From assembly GCA_947459195.1 (NCBI GenBank), contig CANHCS010000005.1, positions 1-51,838 of the forward strand: DNA of 51,838 nt, given 5' to 3'. How positions within the stretch are numbered: position 1 is the stretch's first letter; each line of letters starts with the position of its first letter. The translations under genes were made by a program, and so were the position numbers. This DNA comes from Sphingobacteriaceae bacterium. GTDB taxonomy: Bacteria; Bacteroidota; Bacteroidia; Sphingobacteriales; Sphingobacteriaceae. The notes under the pieces were generated by a model that was given only the letters and a program-made list of their open reading frames with translations, was not told where the DNA came from and searched no databases. Below are positions 34,831 through 43,547 of this stretch, piece by piece.

Positions 34831-35869
34831 GTTGTTTCAATAAATGCTCAAAATCTTCTTTATCGGGTTCTTCAAAATCTGCTTCCACCGGTAGCACGAA
34901 AATAGGCAAGCTGGAAACCAGTTTTTTCAGCTCTGGCAAACGCAAGCGCTGGGCATCTTTTTCTGTGGTGATAATCAATTTATCAGCTGCACTTAATTGC
35001 CCAAATGCGGCGGCCAATTTAAGGATATTCTTTTGAGTGAAAAGGTGATGATCTGGATAATCATGATGCTGAACAAAGCGGGTGTACTTGCTCAGCTCCT
35101 GTAACATAGGCTCAGGGTTGGCAATTCCACTCAGCAGGAATAATTGAGTTTGTTGATTTAGTGAATCCAATTTTCGAGTGGATGTACCATCTATCGAAAC
35201 CAGATCGCCATACTTTAAAAAAGAGAAAAACAGCGCCTGGTGTGCTTTAGGCTGCAATTTTTTGCGGATTTGTAATTTCTCTGTTGAGGACAAGCCTTTA
35301 GGAGATTTGCTAATCACTAAAATATCAGCTCTGTTTTTTGCCCAAATTGGTTCACGTAAATTACCTGCTGGCAACAAGAAATCTATTTTATTCAGAGAGG
35401 CAAAATCGAACAATAAGATCTGAAAACTGGGTTTTAGAGATAAGTGCTGATAAGCATCATCCAATACAATTAACTCATGATCGGGTGCTAATTTTCGTAT
35501 TCCTTCTACCCTACTTTCACAAACAGCAATGGTTTGATCCGGGAAACGTCGTTTAAACTGCAGGGGCTCATCACCCGAAAGCATCACCAAATCATCGGGT
35601 GCTACCAATCTGAAACCCTTCGATTTTCTGCCATAGCCTCTACTGAGAACAGCTAAAGGAAATTCATCTTTCAATAAACGAATCAGATAGGCCGTCATGG
35701 GACTCTTACCAGCACCACCAACAGCCAAATTACCCACCACAATAACAGGAAGATCGAAGGAATAGGATCGGAAAATACCGAAACGATAGGCTGCGTAACG
35801 CAGCAAGATCCCCAATCCATAAATCAAGGACAGAGGCAAGAGCAACCAACGCAGCAACCGTAGCATCAT
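34802..35869 (-). CDS. lpxK: tetraacyldisaccharide 4'-kinase
   Basis: LpxK phosphorylates the lipid A disaccharide at the 4' position, a late step of LPS assembly at the inner membrane. The 355-residue protein has an N-terminal membrane-associated helix (about 1-25) and a P-loop GNLAVGGAGKSPMTAYL. Downstream are SRGYGRKSKGF, VLDDAYQH (catalytic Asp) and the C-terminal TTEKDAQRL motif. Two tandem Met codons start it; the first is used here. A TAATTTAG element ends six bases before the ATG. It is the first gene of the lpxK-pnp-porin operon. Confidence 0.95.
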   Translation of the reverse strand: MMLRLLRWLLLPLSLIYGLGILLRYAAYRFGIFRSYSFDLPVIVVGNLAVGGAGKSPMTAYLIRLLKDEFPLAVLSRGYGRKSKGFRLVAPDDLVMLSGDEPLQFKRRFPDQTIAVCESRVEGIRKLAPDHELIVLDDAYQHLSLKPSFQILLFDFASLNKIDFLLPAGNLREPIWAKNRADILVISKSPKGLSSTEKLQIRKKLQPKAHQALFFSFLKYGDLVSIDGTSTRKLDSLNQQTQLFLLSGIANPEPMLQELSKYTRFVQHHDYPDHHLFTQKNILKLAAAFGQLSAADKLIITTEKDAQRLRLPELKKLVSSLPIFVLPVEADFEEPDKEDFEHLLKQHVREHSKNH

Positions 35870-35875
35870 TTATCG

Positions 35876-35883
35876 CTAAATTA
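35876..35883 (-). promoter_or_regulatory. -7-like element directly before lpxK (TAATTTAG)
   Basis: On the minus strand TAATTTAGCGATAA precedes ATGATG: the -7-like octamer ends six bases before the start. A -33 TTG at proper spacing is missing, so the assignment is tentative. Confidence 0.35.
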
Positions 35884-35973
35884 CGTTTTTAAAATCAAAA
35901 AGGGCACGAATACCACTTAAGTAACGCTCTCAGAAGGCAAAAAAGCATATATTTACAAAAAAAATAAGACACT

Positions 35974-37608
35974 ATGCTGAAGGGTTTTTTCAATGTTCCA
36001 ACACCAGTAAATGAAACCGTTTTGAGCTATGCTCCGGGAAGCAAAGAGCGCAGCCTGCTAAAAGCTGCTTTGCAAGAAGCACGCTCCAAACAGATTGATG
36101 TACCTATGTACATCGGAGGCAAAGAAATACGTACAGACAAAAAAGTGGCCATCCGACCACCGCATGATCATCAACATATTTTAGGCTACTACAGCCAAGG
36201 CGACAAAAGTCATGTGGAAGCTGCCATCAAATCTGCGCTGGCTGCTAAAGCAGATTGGGAACGCTTGCCATGGGAACAACGTGCCGCTATATTTTTAAAG
36301 GCAGCCGACCTGATTGCAGGTCCTTATCGCTATAAAATCAACGCAGCCACCATGTTGGGACAATCGAAAAATGCCTTTCAGGCGGAGATTGATGCTGCCT
36401 GCGAACTGATCGACTTTTTGCGTTTCAACGTAAAATACATGTGCGAGATTTATGAGCAGCAGCCCCCCGTATCGCCACGCGGTGCCTGGAACCGTGTAGA
36501 ACAGCGCCCACTGGAAGGATTTGTATTTGCCCTAACGCCTTTCAACTTTACGGCTATTGCCGGAAACCTGCCCACTTCGGCTGCCATGATGGGTAACGTA
36601 GTGGTGTGGAAGCCTTCCAACACGCAAATCTATTCAGCAAATGTATTGATAGAGATTTTCCGCGAAGCAGGATTACCCGATGGGGTGATCAACCTGGTCT
36701 ATGTTTCAGGACCCGATGCCGGAGAAGTGATCTTTAAACACCGTGATTTTGCTGGCATTCATTTCACCGGCTCAACTGGTGTATTCCAGGACATTTGGAA
36801 AACCATCGGCAATAACATCCACGCTTACAAAAGTTACCCGAGAATTGTAGGTGAAACTGGAGGTAAAGATTTTATTCTGGTGCATGGTTCTGCCGATGTG
36901 GAAGCAGCCAATGCGGCCATTGTTCGCGGTGCTTTCGAGTACCAGGGACAAAAATGTTCTGCTGCATCCAGAGTTTACATCGCCAAATCAGTATGGCCAC
37001 AATTGAAAGAGTTAATGCTCCGGGACTTGGCAAGCATCAAAATGGGCCCAACAGAAGACTTCTCCAACTTTGTGAATGCCGTAATTGATGAAAAGTCCTT
37101 TGATAAACTCACTTCTTTCATTGATGCTGCCAAAAAGGACAGTAAGGTTGAAATTATTGCAGGGGGCAAATACGATAAGAGCAAAGGTTATTTTATTGAA
37201 CCAACAGTTATTGTAGCTCAAGATCCTAAATACGTGACCATGTGCGAAGAATTGTTCGGCCCGGTTCTCACCCTTTTTGTTTATGAGGATAACGATTTTG
37301 ACAAAACCCTCGAAATCATTGATACGACTTCAGATTATGCCTTAACCGGTGCGGTATTGGCACAAGATCGTTATGTATTAGAGAAAGTGACCTATGCTTT
37401 ACGTAATGCAGCTGGCAACTTCTACATCAACGATAAATGTACCGGAGCGGTAGTTGGTCAACAGCCATTTGGTGGTGCCAGAGGTTCGGGAACCAATGAT
37501 AAAGCTGGTTCGATGATCAACCTGCTGCGTTGGGTTTCACCACGAACCATCAAGGAAACTTTTGATCCGCCAAAGGATTACCGCTATCCTTTCTTAGAGC
37601 AGGAATAA
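35974..37608 (+). CDS. pruA: L-glutamate gamma-semialdehyde (1-pyrroline-5-carboxylate) dehydrogenase
   Basis: This is the second step of proline catabolism, oxidising the semialdehyde to glutamate with NAD. The 544-residue protein is of the eukaryotic-like P5CDH1 type. It shows the FALTPFNFTAIAGNLP segment, the catalytic Glu in GETGGKD, the nucleophile Cys in GQKCSAASR and the C-terminal FGGARGSGTND. A TATATTTA element 18 nt upstream could be its -7. No proline dehydrogenase is nearby. The next gene, a porin, follows after 31 bp. Confidence 0.95.
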   Translation: MLKGFFNVPTPVNETVLSYAPGSKERSLLKAALQEARSKQIDVPMYIGGKEIRTDKKVAIRPPHDHQHILGYYSQGDKSHVEAAIKSALAAKADWERLPWEQRAAIFLKAADLIAGPYRYKINAATMLGQSKNAFQAEIDAACELIDFLRFNVKYMCEIYEQQPPVSPRGAWNRVEQRPLEGFVFALTPFNFTAIAGNLPTSAAMMGNVVVWKPSNTQIYSANVLIEIFREAGLPDGVINLVYVSGPDAGEVIFKHRDFAGIHFTGSTGVFQDIWKTIGNNIHAYKSYPRIVGETGGKDFILVHGSADVEAANAAIVRGAFEYQGQKCSAASRVYIAKSVWPQLKELMLRDLASIKMGPTEDFSNFVNAVIDEKSFDKLTSFIDAAKKDSKVEIIAGGKYDKSKGYFIEPTVIVAQDPKYVTMCEELFGPVLTLFVYEDNDFDKTLEIIDTTSDYALTGAVLAQDRYVLEKVTYALRNAAGNFYINDKCTGAVVGQQPFGGARGSGTNDKAGSMINLLRWVSPRTIKETFDPPKDYRYPFLEQE

Positions 37609-37639
37609 GGGATAGTGAATCTGATGAAAATCTAGCTTT

Positions 37640-38890
37640 ATGAGGAATTTAGCCTGGCTATGCACTTTTTTTTGTTGTTGTTTTAATGTAGAGTTAAAAG
37701 CACAAAGTAACAATGCTCCTTCAGACAATAATCCACATGATCTGAATATAAGCGGCTATTTTCAATTCCAATTTCAGAAAGCACAGGAAAGAGGGGCTCC
37801 TTCTTTTACGGGTGGTGATTTTTTGGAAGATGTGGATAGCCGTTACATGATCAGACGAGGACGCTTCAAATTTGACCGCGTAGATAAACTGACGAACATT
37901 GTATTTCAATTGGATGCCACCCAGGATGGTGTAAGTCTGAGAGATGGTTTCATACAAGTGAAAGATCCAAAATGGAACATGTTCACCCTTACTGCAGGCC
38001 AGTTTACCAAACCATTCGGATATATTCTTTCTTATTCATCTGCAAGCCGAGAGTTTCCCGAACGTCCTCGTTTGCACCAAACATTGTTGCCAAGTGAACG
38101 TGATTTGGGTGCTATGTTATCGGTTAAACTCCCTAAATTTCCTTTTGTAGACTACGAAATTGGGATATTTAATGGTTCAGGGATGAACGCTAAAGACTAT
38201 GATAGCCGGAAAGACCTTTCTACTTCATTGCAATTCAATTTCAAGGAATTGAAAGAAAACTGGAATTTAGGCTTTGGTTTGTCATATTACAATGGATTCG
38301 TTAGGTATGGGAGCACCACTCGTTACAGAAATGCGATTGTTAACGGGCAAAGAGGTTTCATTGCAGAAAATTCCCCTGATTTACTGAATTCATATGCCCT
38401 GAAACGTTATTCCGGGATGAATTTTCAAACAGATTTCAGGTGGATATTTGGCAAAACCTGGATCAAAGGGGAGTTCATTTCTGGTAAACAACCCGGGCAA
38501 GCAGCATCGACGAGCGTTACAGCCGGTCAAGCCAGCCGTAGTTTAGGAACACTCATCACCAATGATATTTACAATCGTAATTTCAATGGTTTCTTTATCT
38601 GGCTTATTCAGGAAATTCCAGGTACACAATTGCAATGGATCGCAAATTACGATCGATACGACCCGAATAGCTTCGTAAAAGGGAAACAGATCGGACAAAA
38701 CGGTAGCAATACCACCGCCGGGGACATCAGGTTTAATACTTTTGGTACCGGGTTAGTTTACTACTTCAGTAAACAGGTAAAGTTTACACTTTATTACGAT
38801 CATCCGGTGAATGAAAGAACCAGTTTGGCAGATTATACTGAAGATCTGAAAGATGATATTTTTACCATTCGAGCACAATATCGATTCTGA
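37640..38890 (+). CDS. OprO/OprP-type (phosphate-selective) porin
   Basis: The 416-residue protein has a signal peptide (ending LKAQS) and an N-terminal GYFQFQFQKAQERG strand. The family pattern RYMIRRGRFKFDRVD...FQLDATQDGVSLRDGFIQVKDP and GQFTKPFGYILSYSS is typical of phosphate-selective porins O and P (PF07396). It ends with the barrel signal TIRAQYRF. It may import phosphate or other anions; selectivity is not inferable. It probably shares a transcript with pruA, 31 bp upstream, but no shared function is obvious. Confidence 0.85.
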   Translation: MRNLAWLCTFFCCCFNVELKAQSNNAPSDNNPHDLNISGYFQFQFQKAQERGAPSFTGGDFLEDVDSRYMIRRGRFKFDRVDKLTNIVFQLDATQDGVSLRDGFIQVKDPKWNMFTLTAGQFTKPFGYILSYSSASREFPERPRLHQTLLPSERDLGAMLSVKLPKFPFVDYEIGIFNGSGMNAKDYDSRKDLSTSLQFNFKELKENWNLGFGLSYYNGFVRYGSTTRYRNAIVNGQRGFIAENSPDLLNSYALKRYSGMNFQTDFRWIFGKTWIKGEFISGKQPGQAASTSVTAGQASRSLGTLITNDIYNRNFNGFFIWLIQEIPGTQLQWIANYDRYDPNSFVKGKQIGQNGSNTTAGDIRFNTFGTGLVYYFSKQVKFTLYYDHPVNERTSLADYTEDLKDDIFTIRAQYRF

Positions 38891-38912
38891 TTTAATAATC
38901 AGTCGCATTTTG

Positions 38913-38943
38913 TATTTTTGAATTCCACATACATTTAATTTAG
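38913..38943 (+). promoter_or_regulatory. two alternative -7 elements before pccB (TATTTTTG and TAATTTAG)
   Basis: TATTTTTG at 38913-38920 is a perfect TAnnTTTG match, giving a leader of about 25 nt. TAATTTAG at 38936-38943 is the variant seen before dnaX, lpxK and the deacetylase, and ends seven bases before the TTG start. Neither has a TTG at ideal distance. Confidence 0.45.
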
Positions 38944-38950
38944 CTACATC

Positions 38951-40492
38951 TTGGACAAGAAAATAGACAATCTCCAACAAAAAAGAGAAGAAGCCCTTTT
39001 AGGAGGAGGAAAAACCCGGATCGAAAGTCAACATAAAAAAGGTAAACTAACCGCACGCGAACGCTTGCATTTTTTGTTAGACGAGGGTTCTTTCGAAGAG
39101 ATCGGTATGATGGTGACCCATCGCTCCACCGACTTCGGAATGGAAAAAGAAAAATACCATGGAGATGGTGTAGTAACTGGATTTGGAACCATCAACGGCC
39201 GATTGGTGTACGTTTACTCACAAGATTTCACCGTTTTTGGTGGATCTCTGTCCGAAACACAATCGGAAAAGATCTGTAAGATCATGGAAATGGCCATGAA
39301 AAATGGAGCACCCATCATCGGTTTAAACGATTCGGGCGGTGCACGTATTCAGGAAGGGGTAGTCTCTTTGGGTGGCTATGCCGATATTTTCTACCGCAAT
39401 ACCCAAGCTTCAGGCGTAGTACCTCAAATTTCTGGCATCATGGGCCCTTGTGCTGGAGGTGCCGTGTACTCTCCTGCCATTACCGATTTTATTCTGATGG
39501 TGGAAAATACTTCTTACATGTTCGTTACCGGACCAAACGTGGTGAAAACTGTTACCCATGAAGAAGTAACTGCCGAAGAATTAGGCGGAGCCGGTACCCA
39601 TGCCAGCAAATCGGGTGTTACCCATTTTGCCTGTGCCAATGAGATCGATGCCATCAACCATATCAAGAAATTACTGAGCTACATGCCGCAGAATTGTGAA
39701 GAACAAGCGCCTGCATTGGCTTACGAAGCCGGTGACGAAAGTCGTCCGGCATTGAATCAATTGATGCCTGAAAATGCCAACCAGCCTTACGACGTTAGAG
39801 AGGCGATTGAACAGATCATCGATGAGGGGAGTTTCCTTGAAATTCATAAAGATTACGCAGAGAACATCGTGGTCGGCTTCGCTCGATTGGCAGGCCGAAG
39901 TATTGGCATTGTAGCCAACCAACCAGCATTTTTAGCGGGCGTTTTAGATAATCACGCTTCGGTAAAGGGAGCCCGATTTGTGCGTTTCTGCGACAGCTTC
40001 AATATTCCATTGTTGGTTTTAGAAGATGTACCCGGATTTTTACCTGGCACTGATCAGGAATGGAATGGCATTATCAATAATGGTGCGAAACTTTTATACG
40101 CATTCTGCGAGGCTACTGTGCCTAAGATTACGGTCATTACCCGTAAAGCCTATGGCGGTGCATATTGCGTAATGAACTCTAAACACATTGGCGCCGACAT
40201 GAATTACGCCTGGCCAAGCGCAGAGATTGCAGTGATGGGTGCTAAAGGTGCGGCAGAGATCATCTTTAAAAAAGAGATCAGCTCAGCTGCCGATCAGGAA
40301 GCGAAATGGTTGGAAAAAGAAAAAGAATATTCCGATCTGTTTGCCAATCCATACCGTGCTGCAGAGCGTGGTTTTGTGGATGAGGTGATTGAACCAGCAG
40401 AAACCCGTGCCAAATTGATCAAAGCTTACCGCATGCTGGAAAACAAAGTGGTAAACAATCCGCGTAAAAAACACGGTAACATTCCTTTGTAA
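38951..40492 (+). CDS. pccB: acyl-CoA (propionyl-CoA) carboxylase beta subunit, TTG start
   Basis: This is the carboxyltransferase subunit that moves CO2 from biotin to propionyl-CoA or a similar acyl-CoA. The 513-residue protein shows [46 protein letters not shown] and the second crotonase half [12 protein letters not shown]...[14 protein letters not shown]. Homology demands the N-terminal [12 protein letters not shown], which starts at a TTG: the frame is closed by TAA at 38936 and the next Met is residue 52. The biotin carboxylase/carrier (alpha) subunit is not adjacent. GNAT and M42 genes follow closely and may be co-transcribed. Confidence 0.94.
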   Translation: MDKKIDNLQQKREEALLGGGKTRIESQHKKGKLTARERLHFLLDEGSFEEIGMMVTHRSTDFGMEKEKYHGDGVVTGFGTINGRLVYVYSQDFTVFGGSLSETQSEKICKIMEMAMKNGAPIIGLNDSGGARIQEGVVSLGGYADIFYRNTQASGVVPQISGIMGPCAGGAVYSPAITDFILMVENTSYMFVTGPNVVKTVTHEEVTAEELGGAGTHASKSGVTHFACANEIDAINHIKKLLSYMPQNCEEQAPALAYEAGDESRPALNQLMPENANQPYDVREAIEQIIDEGSFLEIHKDYAENIVVGFARLAGRSIGIVANQPAFLAGVLDNHASVKGARFVRFCDSFNIPLLVLEDVPGFLPGTDQEWNGIINNGAKLLYAFCEATVPKITVITRKAYGGAYCVMNSKHIGADMNYAWPSAEIAVMGAKGAAEIIFKKEISSAADQEAKWLEKEKEYSDLFANPYRAAERGFVDEVIEPAETRAKLIKAYRMLENKVVNNPRKKHGNIPL

Positions 40493-40504
40493 TTGGCTAC
40501 CGTG

Positions 40505-40912
40505 ATGGCTTCCATAGAGCAAATTCCTGCAGCAATGACTTGGCACCTCCGACAAGAGGTGATGTACCCAGACTTTGATCTGGAACAAGTGAAATTACCA
40601 GATGACGAGGAAGGCATTCATTTTGGTGTTTTTGATCAGAATCAGCTCATCTCGGTGATTTCTACTTTTCAAAGAGGCAACGAAATGCAATTAAGAAAAC
40701 TCGCTACTAGAAACGAATTCCAGGGGCGAGGTTATGGTAAGCAAATGATTGAATTCGTACTGGAATTTGCTCGTTCTAAAAGCATAGAAAGAGTTTGGAT
40801 GAATGCCCGAACCAATGTGTCGGGTTTGTACCAACGATATGAATTTCAGAAAACAGAACAAACTTATTTCAAAGACGGATACGATTTCGTCATCATGGAA
40901 ATCTATTTATAA
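40505..40912 (+). CDS. GNAT family N-acetyltransferase
   Basis: The protein is about 135 residues and of GNAT fold, with the acetyl-CoA pyrophosphate loop RKLATRNEFQGRGYGKQMI (motif A, RxxGxG form) and the C-terminal GLYQRYEFQKTEQTY strand/helix. It would transfer an acetyl group to an amine of an unknown substrate. I start it at ATG 40505; the track start at 40493 is a TTG, with GTG at 40502 also possible. It lies 12 bp after pccB and 8 bp before the M42 peptidase gene, in one likely operon. Confidence 0.85.
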   Translation: MASIEQIPAAMTWHLRQEVMYPDFDLEQVKLPDDEEGIHFGVFDQNQLISVISTFQRGNEMQLRKLATRNEFQGRGYGKQMIEFVLEFARSKSIERVWMNARTNVSGLYQRYEFQKTEQTYFKDGYDFVIMEIYL

Positions 40913-40920
40913 ATTGAGCT

Positions 40921-42030
40921 ATGGCTAAGCAAAAAGAAAAAGCGAAACACATTCCTGTAGTGACCAAAAAGTCACTCGATTTTTTTGAGAAGTACATTAA
41001 CAACCCATCGCCAACCGGATTTGAGTGGGAAGGCCAAAAGATGTGGCTCGATTACATCAAACCCTTTATTGATGAGCATTTTGTAGACAATTACGGTACC
41101 GCCGTAGGGGTAATTAATCCGAAGGCCGAATACAAGGTAGTGATTGAGGCTCATGCCGATGAAATTTCATGGTTTGTGAATTACATCACCAAAGACGGTT
41201 TGATCTACGTGATCCGCAATGGCGGTTCCGACCACCAGATCGCACCTTCAAAAAGAGTAAATATCCATACCGAAAAAGGTATTGTGAAAGCGGTATTTGG
41301 CTGGCCGGCCATCCATACCCGCAGCGGCGAAAAAGAAGAGGCACCTACGCTTAAAAACATCTTTTTAGACTGTGGTTGTACCAGCAAAGAAGAAGTGGAG
41401 GCCTTAGGTATTCATGTGGGTTGTGTGATCACTTACGAAGACGAATTCATGGTACTGAACGATCGCTATTATCTAGGCCGTGCACTTGATAACCGTGCCG
41501 GTGGTTTCATGATTGCAGAAGTAGCCCGTTTACTCAAAGAAAACAAAGTAAAATTACCTTTCGGTTTATACATCGTAAATTCTGTACAGGAGGAAATCGG
41601 GTTAAGAGGTGCTGAAATGATCGCCCACCGTATTAAACCCAATGTGGCTATCGTAACCGATGTGACTCACGATACCCAGACTCCGATGATCAACAAGGTA
41701 ACTCAGGGCGATTTGGCTTGTGGTAATGGGCCGGTGGTTTCTTATGCCCCTGCCGTACAAACGAACCTAAACAAATTGTTGATCAAAGCGGCCGAGGAAA
41801 ATCAGATTCCTTTCCAGCGCCAGGCTTCTTCCCGTTCTACCGGAACAGATACCGACGCCTTTGCTTACTCCAATGATGGCGTGGTTTCCGCATTGATTTC
41901 TCTTCCATTGCGTTACATGCATACCACCGTTGAAATGGTGCACAAAGAAGATGTAGACAATGTGATTCGCTTAATTTATGAAGCGCTGCTGGATATCAAG
42001 CCAGGGCACGATTTCAGAAGCATCAAATAA
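40921..42030 (+). CDS. M42 family metallopeptidase (glutamyl aminopeptidase-like)
   Basis: The 369-residue dinuclear-metal peptidase belongs to the M42/FrvX group. Metal ligands and active site are visible as EAHADEISWFV (His), LDNRAGG (bridging Asp), NSVQEEIGLRGAEM (catalytic and metal Glu), VTDVTHDTQTP and MHTTVEMVHKED (His near the end). Members remove N-terminal residues from peptides in the cytoplasm. The last gene of the pccB unit, it ends at a perfect bidirectional terminator shared with the convergent GH109 gene. Confidence 0.94.
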   Translation: MAKQKEKAKHIPVVTKKSLDFFEKYINNPSPTGFEWEGQKMWLDYIKPFIDEHFVDNYGTAVGVINPKAEYKVVIEAHADEISWFVNYITKDGLIYVIRNGGSDHQIAPSKRVNIHTEKGIVKAVFGWPAIHTRSGEKEEAPTLKNIFLDCGCTSKEEVEALGIHVGCVITYEDEFMVLNDRYYLGRALDNRAGGFMIAEVARLLKENKVKLPFGLYIVNSVQEEIGLRGAEMIAHRIKPNVAIVTDVTHDTQTPMINKVTQGDLACGNGPVVSYAPAVQTNLNKLLIKAAEENQIPFQRQASSRSTGTDTDAFAYSNDGVVSALISLPLRYMHTTVEMVHKEDVDNVIRLIYEALLDIKPGHDFRSIK

Positions 42031-42063
42031 AAAAAGCCCCGAGGGTACCCTCGGGGCTTTTTT
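42030..42063. terminator. perfectly palindromic bidirectional terminator
   Basis: AAAAAAGCCCCGAGGGTACCCTCGGGGCTTTTTT is an uninterrupted 34-base palindrome. It touches the M42 stop codon on one side and ends one base before the GH109 stop on the other. It should terminate both convergent genes. Confidence 0.96.
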
Positions 42064-42064
42064 G

Positions 42065-43420
42065 TTAATAGCCCAATTCATTTAAGGCAAAAATGGGCTT
42101 ACGCGACATCCATTTGCCACGGGTAAAATCCGGGATCTGCTGTAATGAACCACCCTCAGCCACCGAACGTTCAGAAATTGGGGTAATCGCATACCAGGTA
42201 GCCAGGTCATATACATCCATGGAAAAAGGAGCTTGGCGTTTGATCGATTCGATGAAGGAGTTGATCACAAAGAAATCCATGCCGCCATGTCCGGCACCAT
42301 TTGCGAGATTTTCGTATTTCTTCCAGAGGGCATGGTCATAGGTTTTCATATAGGTTTCATCCTTTTCCCAAACATGTGCTCTGGGGCTTTTACCTTCCAC
42401 ATAAATCGAGTTAAAATCGTCCATCCACAAACCATTGGTACCCTGCACTCGAAAATTCAAAGAATAAGGACGTGGCGAATTGGTATCATGAGAGAGAATG
42501 ATGGTTTCGCCATTGGCCGTTTGGATAGAGGTGGTCACAATATCGCCCAATTTAAAATCTACCGTGGCATTCGGATGATCAGCTCCACCTTTGTCTACCA
42601 CGTATTTATGTAATCCGCGGGCTTTGGTAGCCACCGAGGACAAAGCGGTTAAAAGGTTCCCACGATTCACATCAATCATCATGGCCACCGGGCCTAAACC
42701 ATGGGTCGGGTACAAGTCACCATTACGGTGCACCGAATGATTGGTCCGCCACTTGGCTTCTGAAAATCCTTTTTCGCCAAACTCCACCCCACCTCCATAG
42801 GGCTGCTTGCCATCATTAAATTTCACTTCCCGCAAATCGTGCTGATAACCGCCCTGCAAATGGAGCAGTTCTCCAAAAAGTCCCTGACGGACCATATTTA
42901 GGACCGCCATTACATCCCTGCGATAGCAAACATTTTCCATGGTAAACAATGGCACACCGGTTGCTTCAACTGCATTCACGATGTCCCAGCATTCCTGTAC
43001 ATCAGTGGCACCACAAACTTCCACAGCAGGAATTTTTCCTGCTTTTACGGCAGCAATGGCCTGCGGAATGTGCCATTCCCAGGGTGTAGAAATGATCACG
43101 GCATCAATATCATCCCGTTTCAGCAGGTTCAGATAGTCTTCCTCACCTTCGCTATATTCTGTTGCCTTTTTACGGCCATATTTGGCGATCAACTTCTGCG
43201 ATTCAAGTATGGCGCTTTGTGTATCCGGATCGGCAATGGCGATCACTTCCACATCATCCCGCTGTAAACAAAGTTCCAGGTGGTCGCGACCCCGAAGGCC
43301 CACACCGATAAAACCTAACCGGACTTTAGGCTGCTTGGCGGCAAATAAAATGGTTGGATTTAAAACGGCAGCTGCCGCTCCTGCCATCATAGTTTGCTGA
43401 AGAAATTTTCTGCGATGCAT
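42065..43420 (-). CDS. Gfo/Idh/MocA oxidoreductase-fold glycosidase, GH109 type (alpha-N-acetylgalactosaminidase-like)
   Basis: The 451-residue protein has a Tat signal (RRKFLQQTMMAGAAAA) and so is probably folded and loaded with NAD before export to the periplasm. The Rossmann motif GFIGVGLRGRDHLELC follows. The segments TPWEWHIPQAIAAVKAGK, ENVCYRRDVMAVLNMVRQG, LQGGYQHDLREVKF, YPTHGLGP and GAGHGGMDFFV are the GH109 hallmarks. GH109 enzymes use NAD and redox chemistry to cleave alpha-GalNAc glycosides. It faces, in divergent orientation, a nucleotidyltransferase-kinase-GH31 operon that fits N-acetylhexosamine use. Substrate specificity inside GH109 varies, so GalNAc is likely but unproven. 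Confidence 0.88.
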   Translation of the reverse strand: MHRRKFLQQTMMAGAAAAVLNPTILFAAKQPKVRLGFIGVGLRGRDHLELCLQRDDVEVIAIADPDTQSAILESQKLIAKYGRKKATEYSEGEEDYLNLLKRDDIDAVIISTPWEWHIPQAIAAVKAGKIPAVEVCGATDVQECWDIVNAVEATGVPLFTMENVCYRRDVMAVLNMVRQGLFGELLHLQGGYQHDLREVKFNDGKQPYGGGVEFGEKGFSEAKWRTNHSVHRNGDLYPTHGLGPVAMMIDVNRGNLLTALSSVATKARGLHKYVVDKGGADHPNATVDFKLGDIVTTSIQTANGETIILSHDTNSPRPYSLNFRVQGTNGLWMDDFNSIYVEGKSPRAHVWEKDETYMKTYDHALWKKYENLANGAGHGGMDFFVINSFIESIKRQAPFSMDVYDLATWYAITPISERSVAEGGSLQQIPDFTRGKWMSRKPIFALNELGY

Positions 43421-43447
43421 GTTTATTTTTTAGGTTTTGATTGGCTT

Positions 43448-43497
43448 AACAATTGTTGGTTTGGACTGTTAGTTTAAGCAAACATTGTTTAATTTCG
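43448..43497. promoter_or_regulatory. divergent control region with two AACA..TGTT palindromes
   Basis: Two related inverted repeats lie in the 127-bp gap: AACAATTGTT (43448-43457) and AAACA-T-TGTTT (43480-43490). The second abuts TAATTTCG (43490-43497), a one-mismatch -7 element for the plus-strand operon, with TTA at 43469-43471 (N18) as a weak -33. The repeats look like operators for a sugar-responsive repressor, but no regulator gene is in the locus. Confidence 0.45.
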
Positions 43498-43547
43498 CTT
43501 TACTAATTTATCATTTAACACAGCACATCACCTATATATTTTTAAAC

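Noticed and set aside
42233-42613. 126-residue plus-strand ORF
   Set aside because: Antisense to the GH109 gene, which has clear family motifs throughout.
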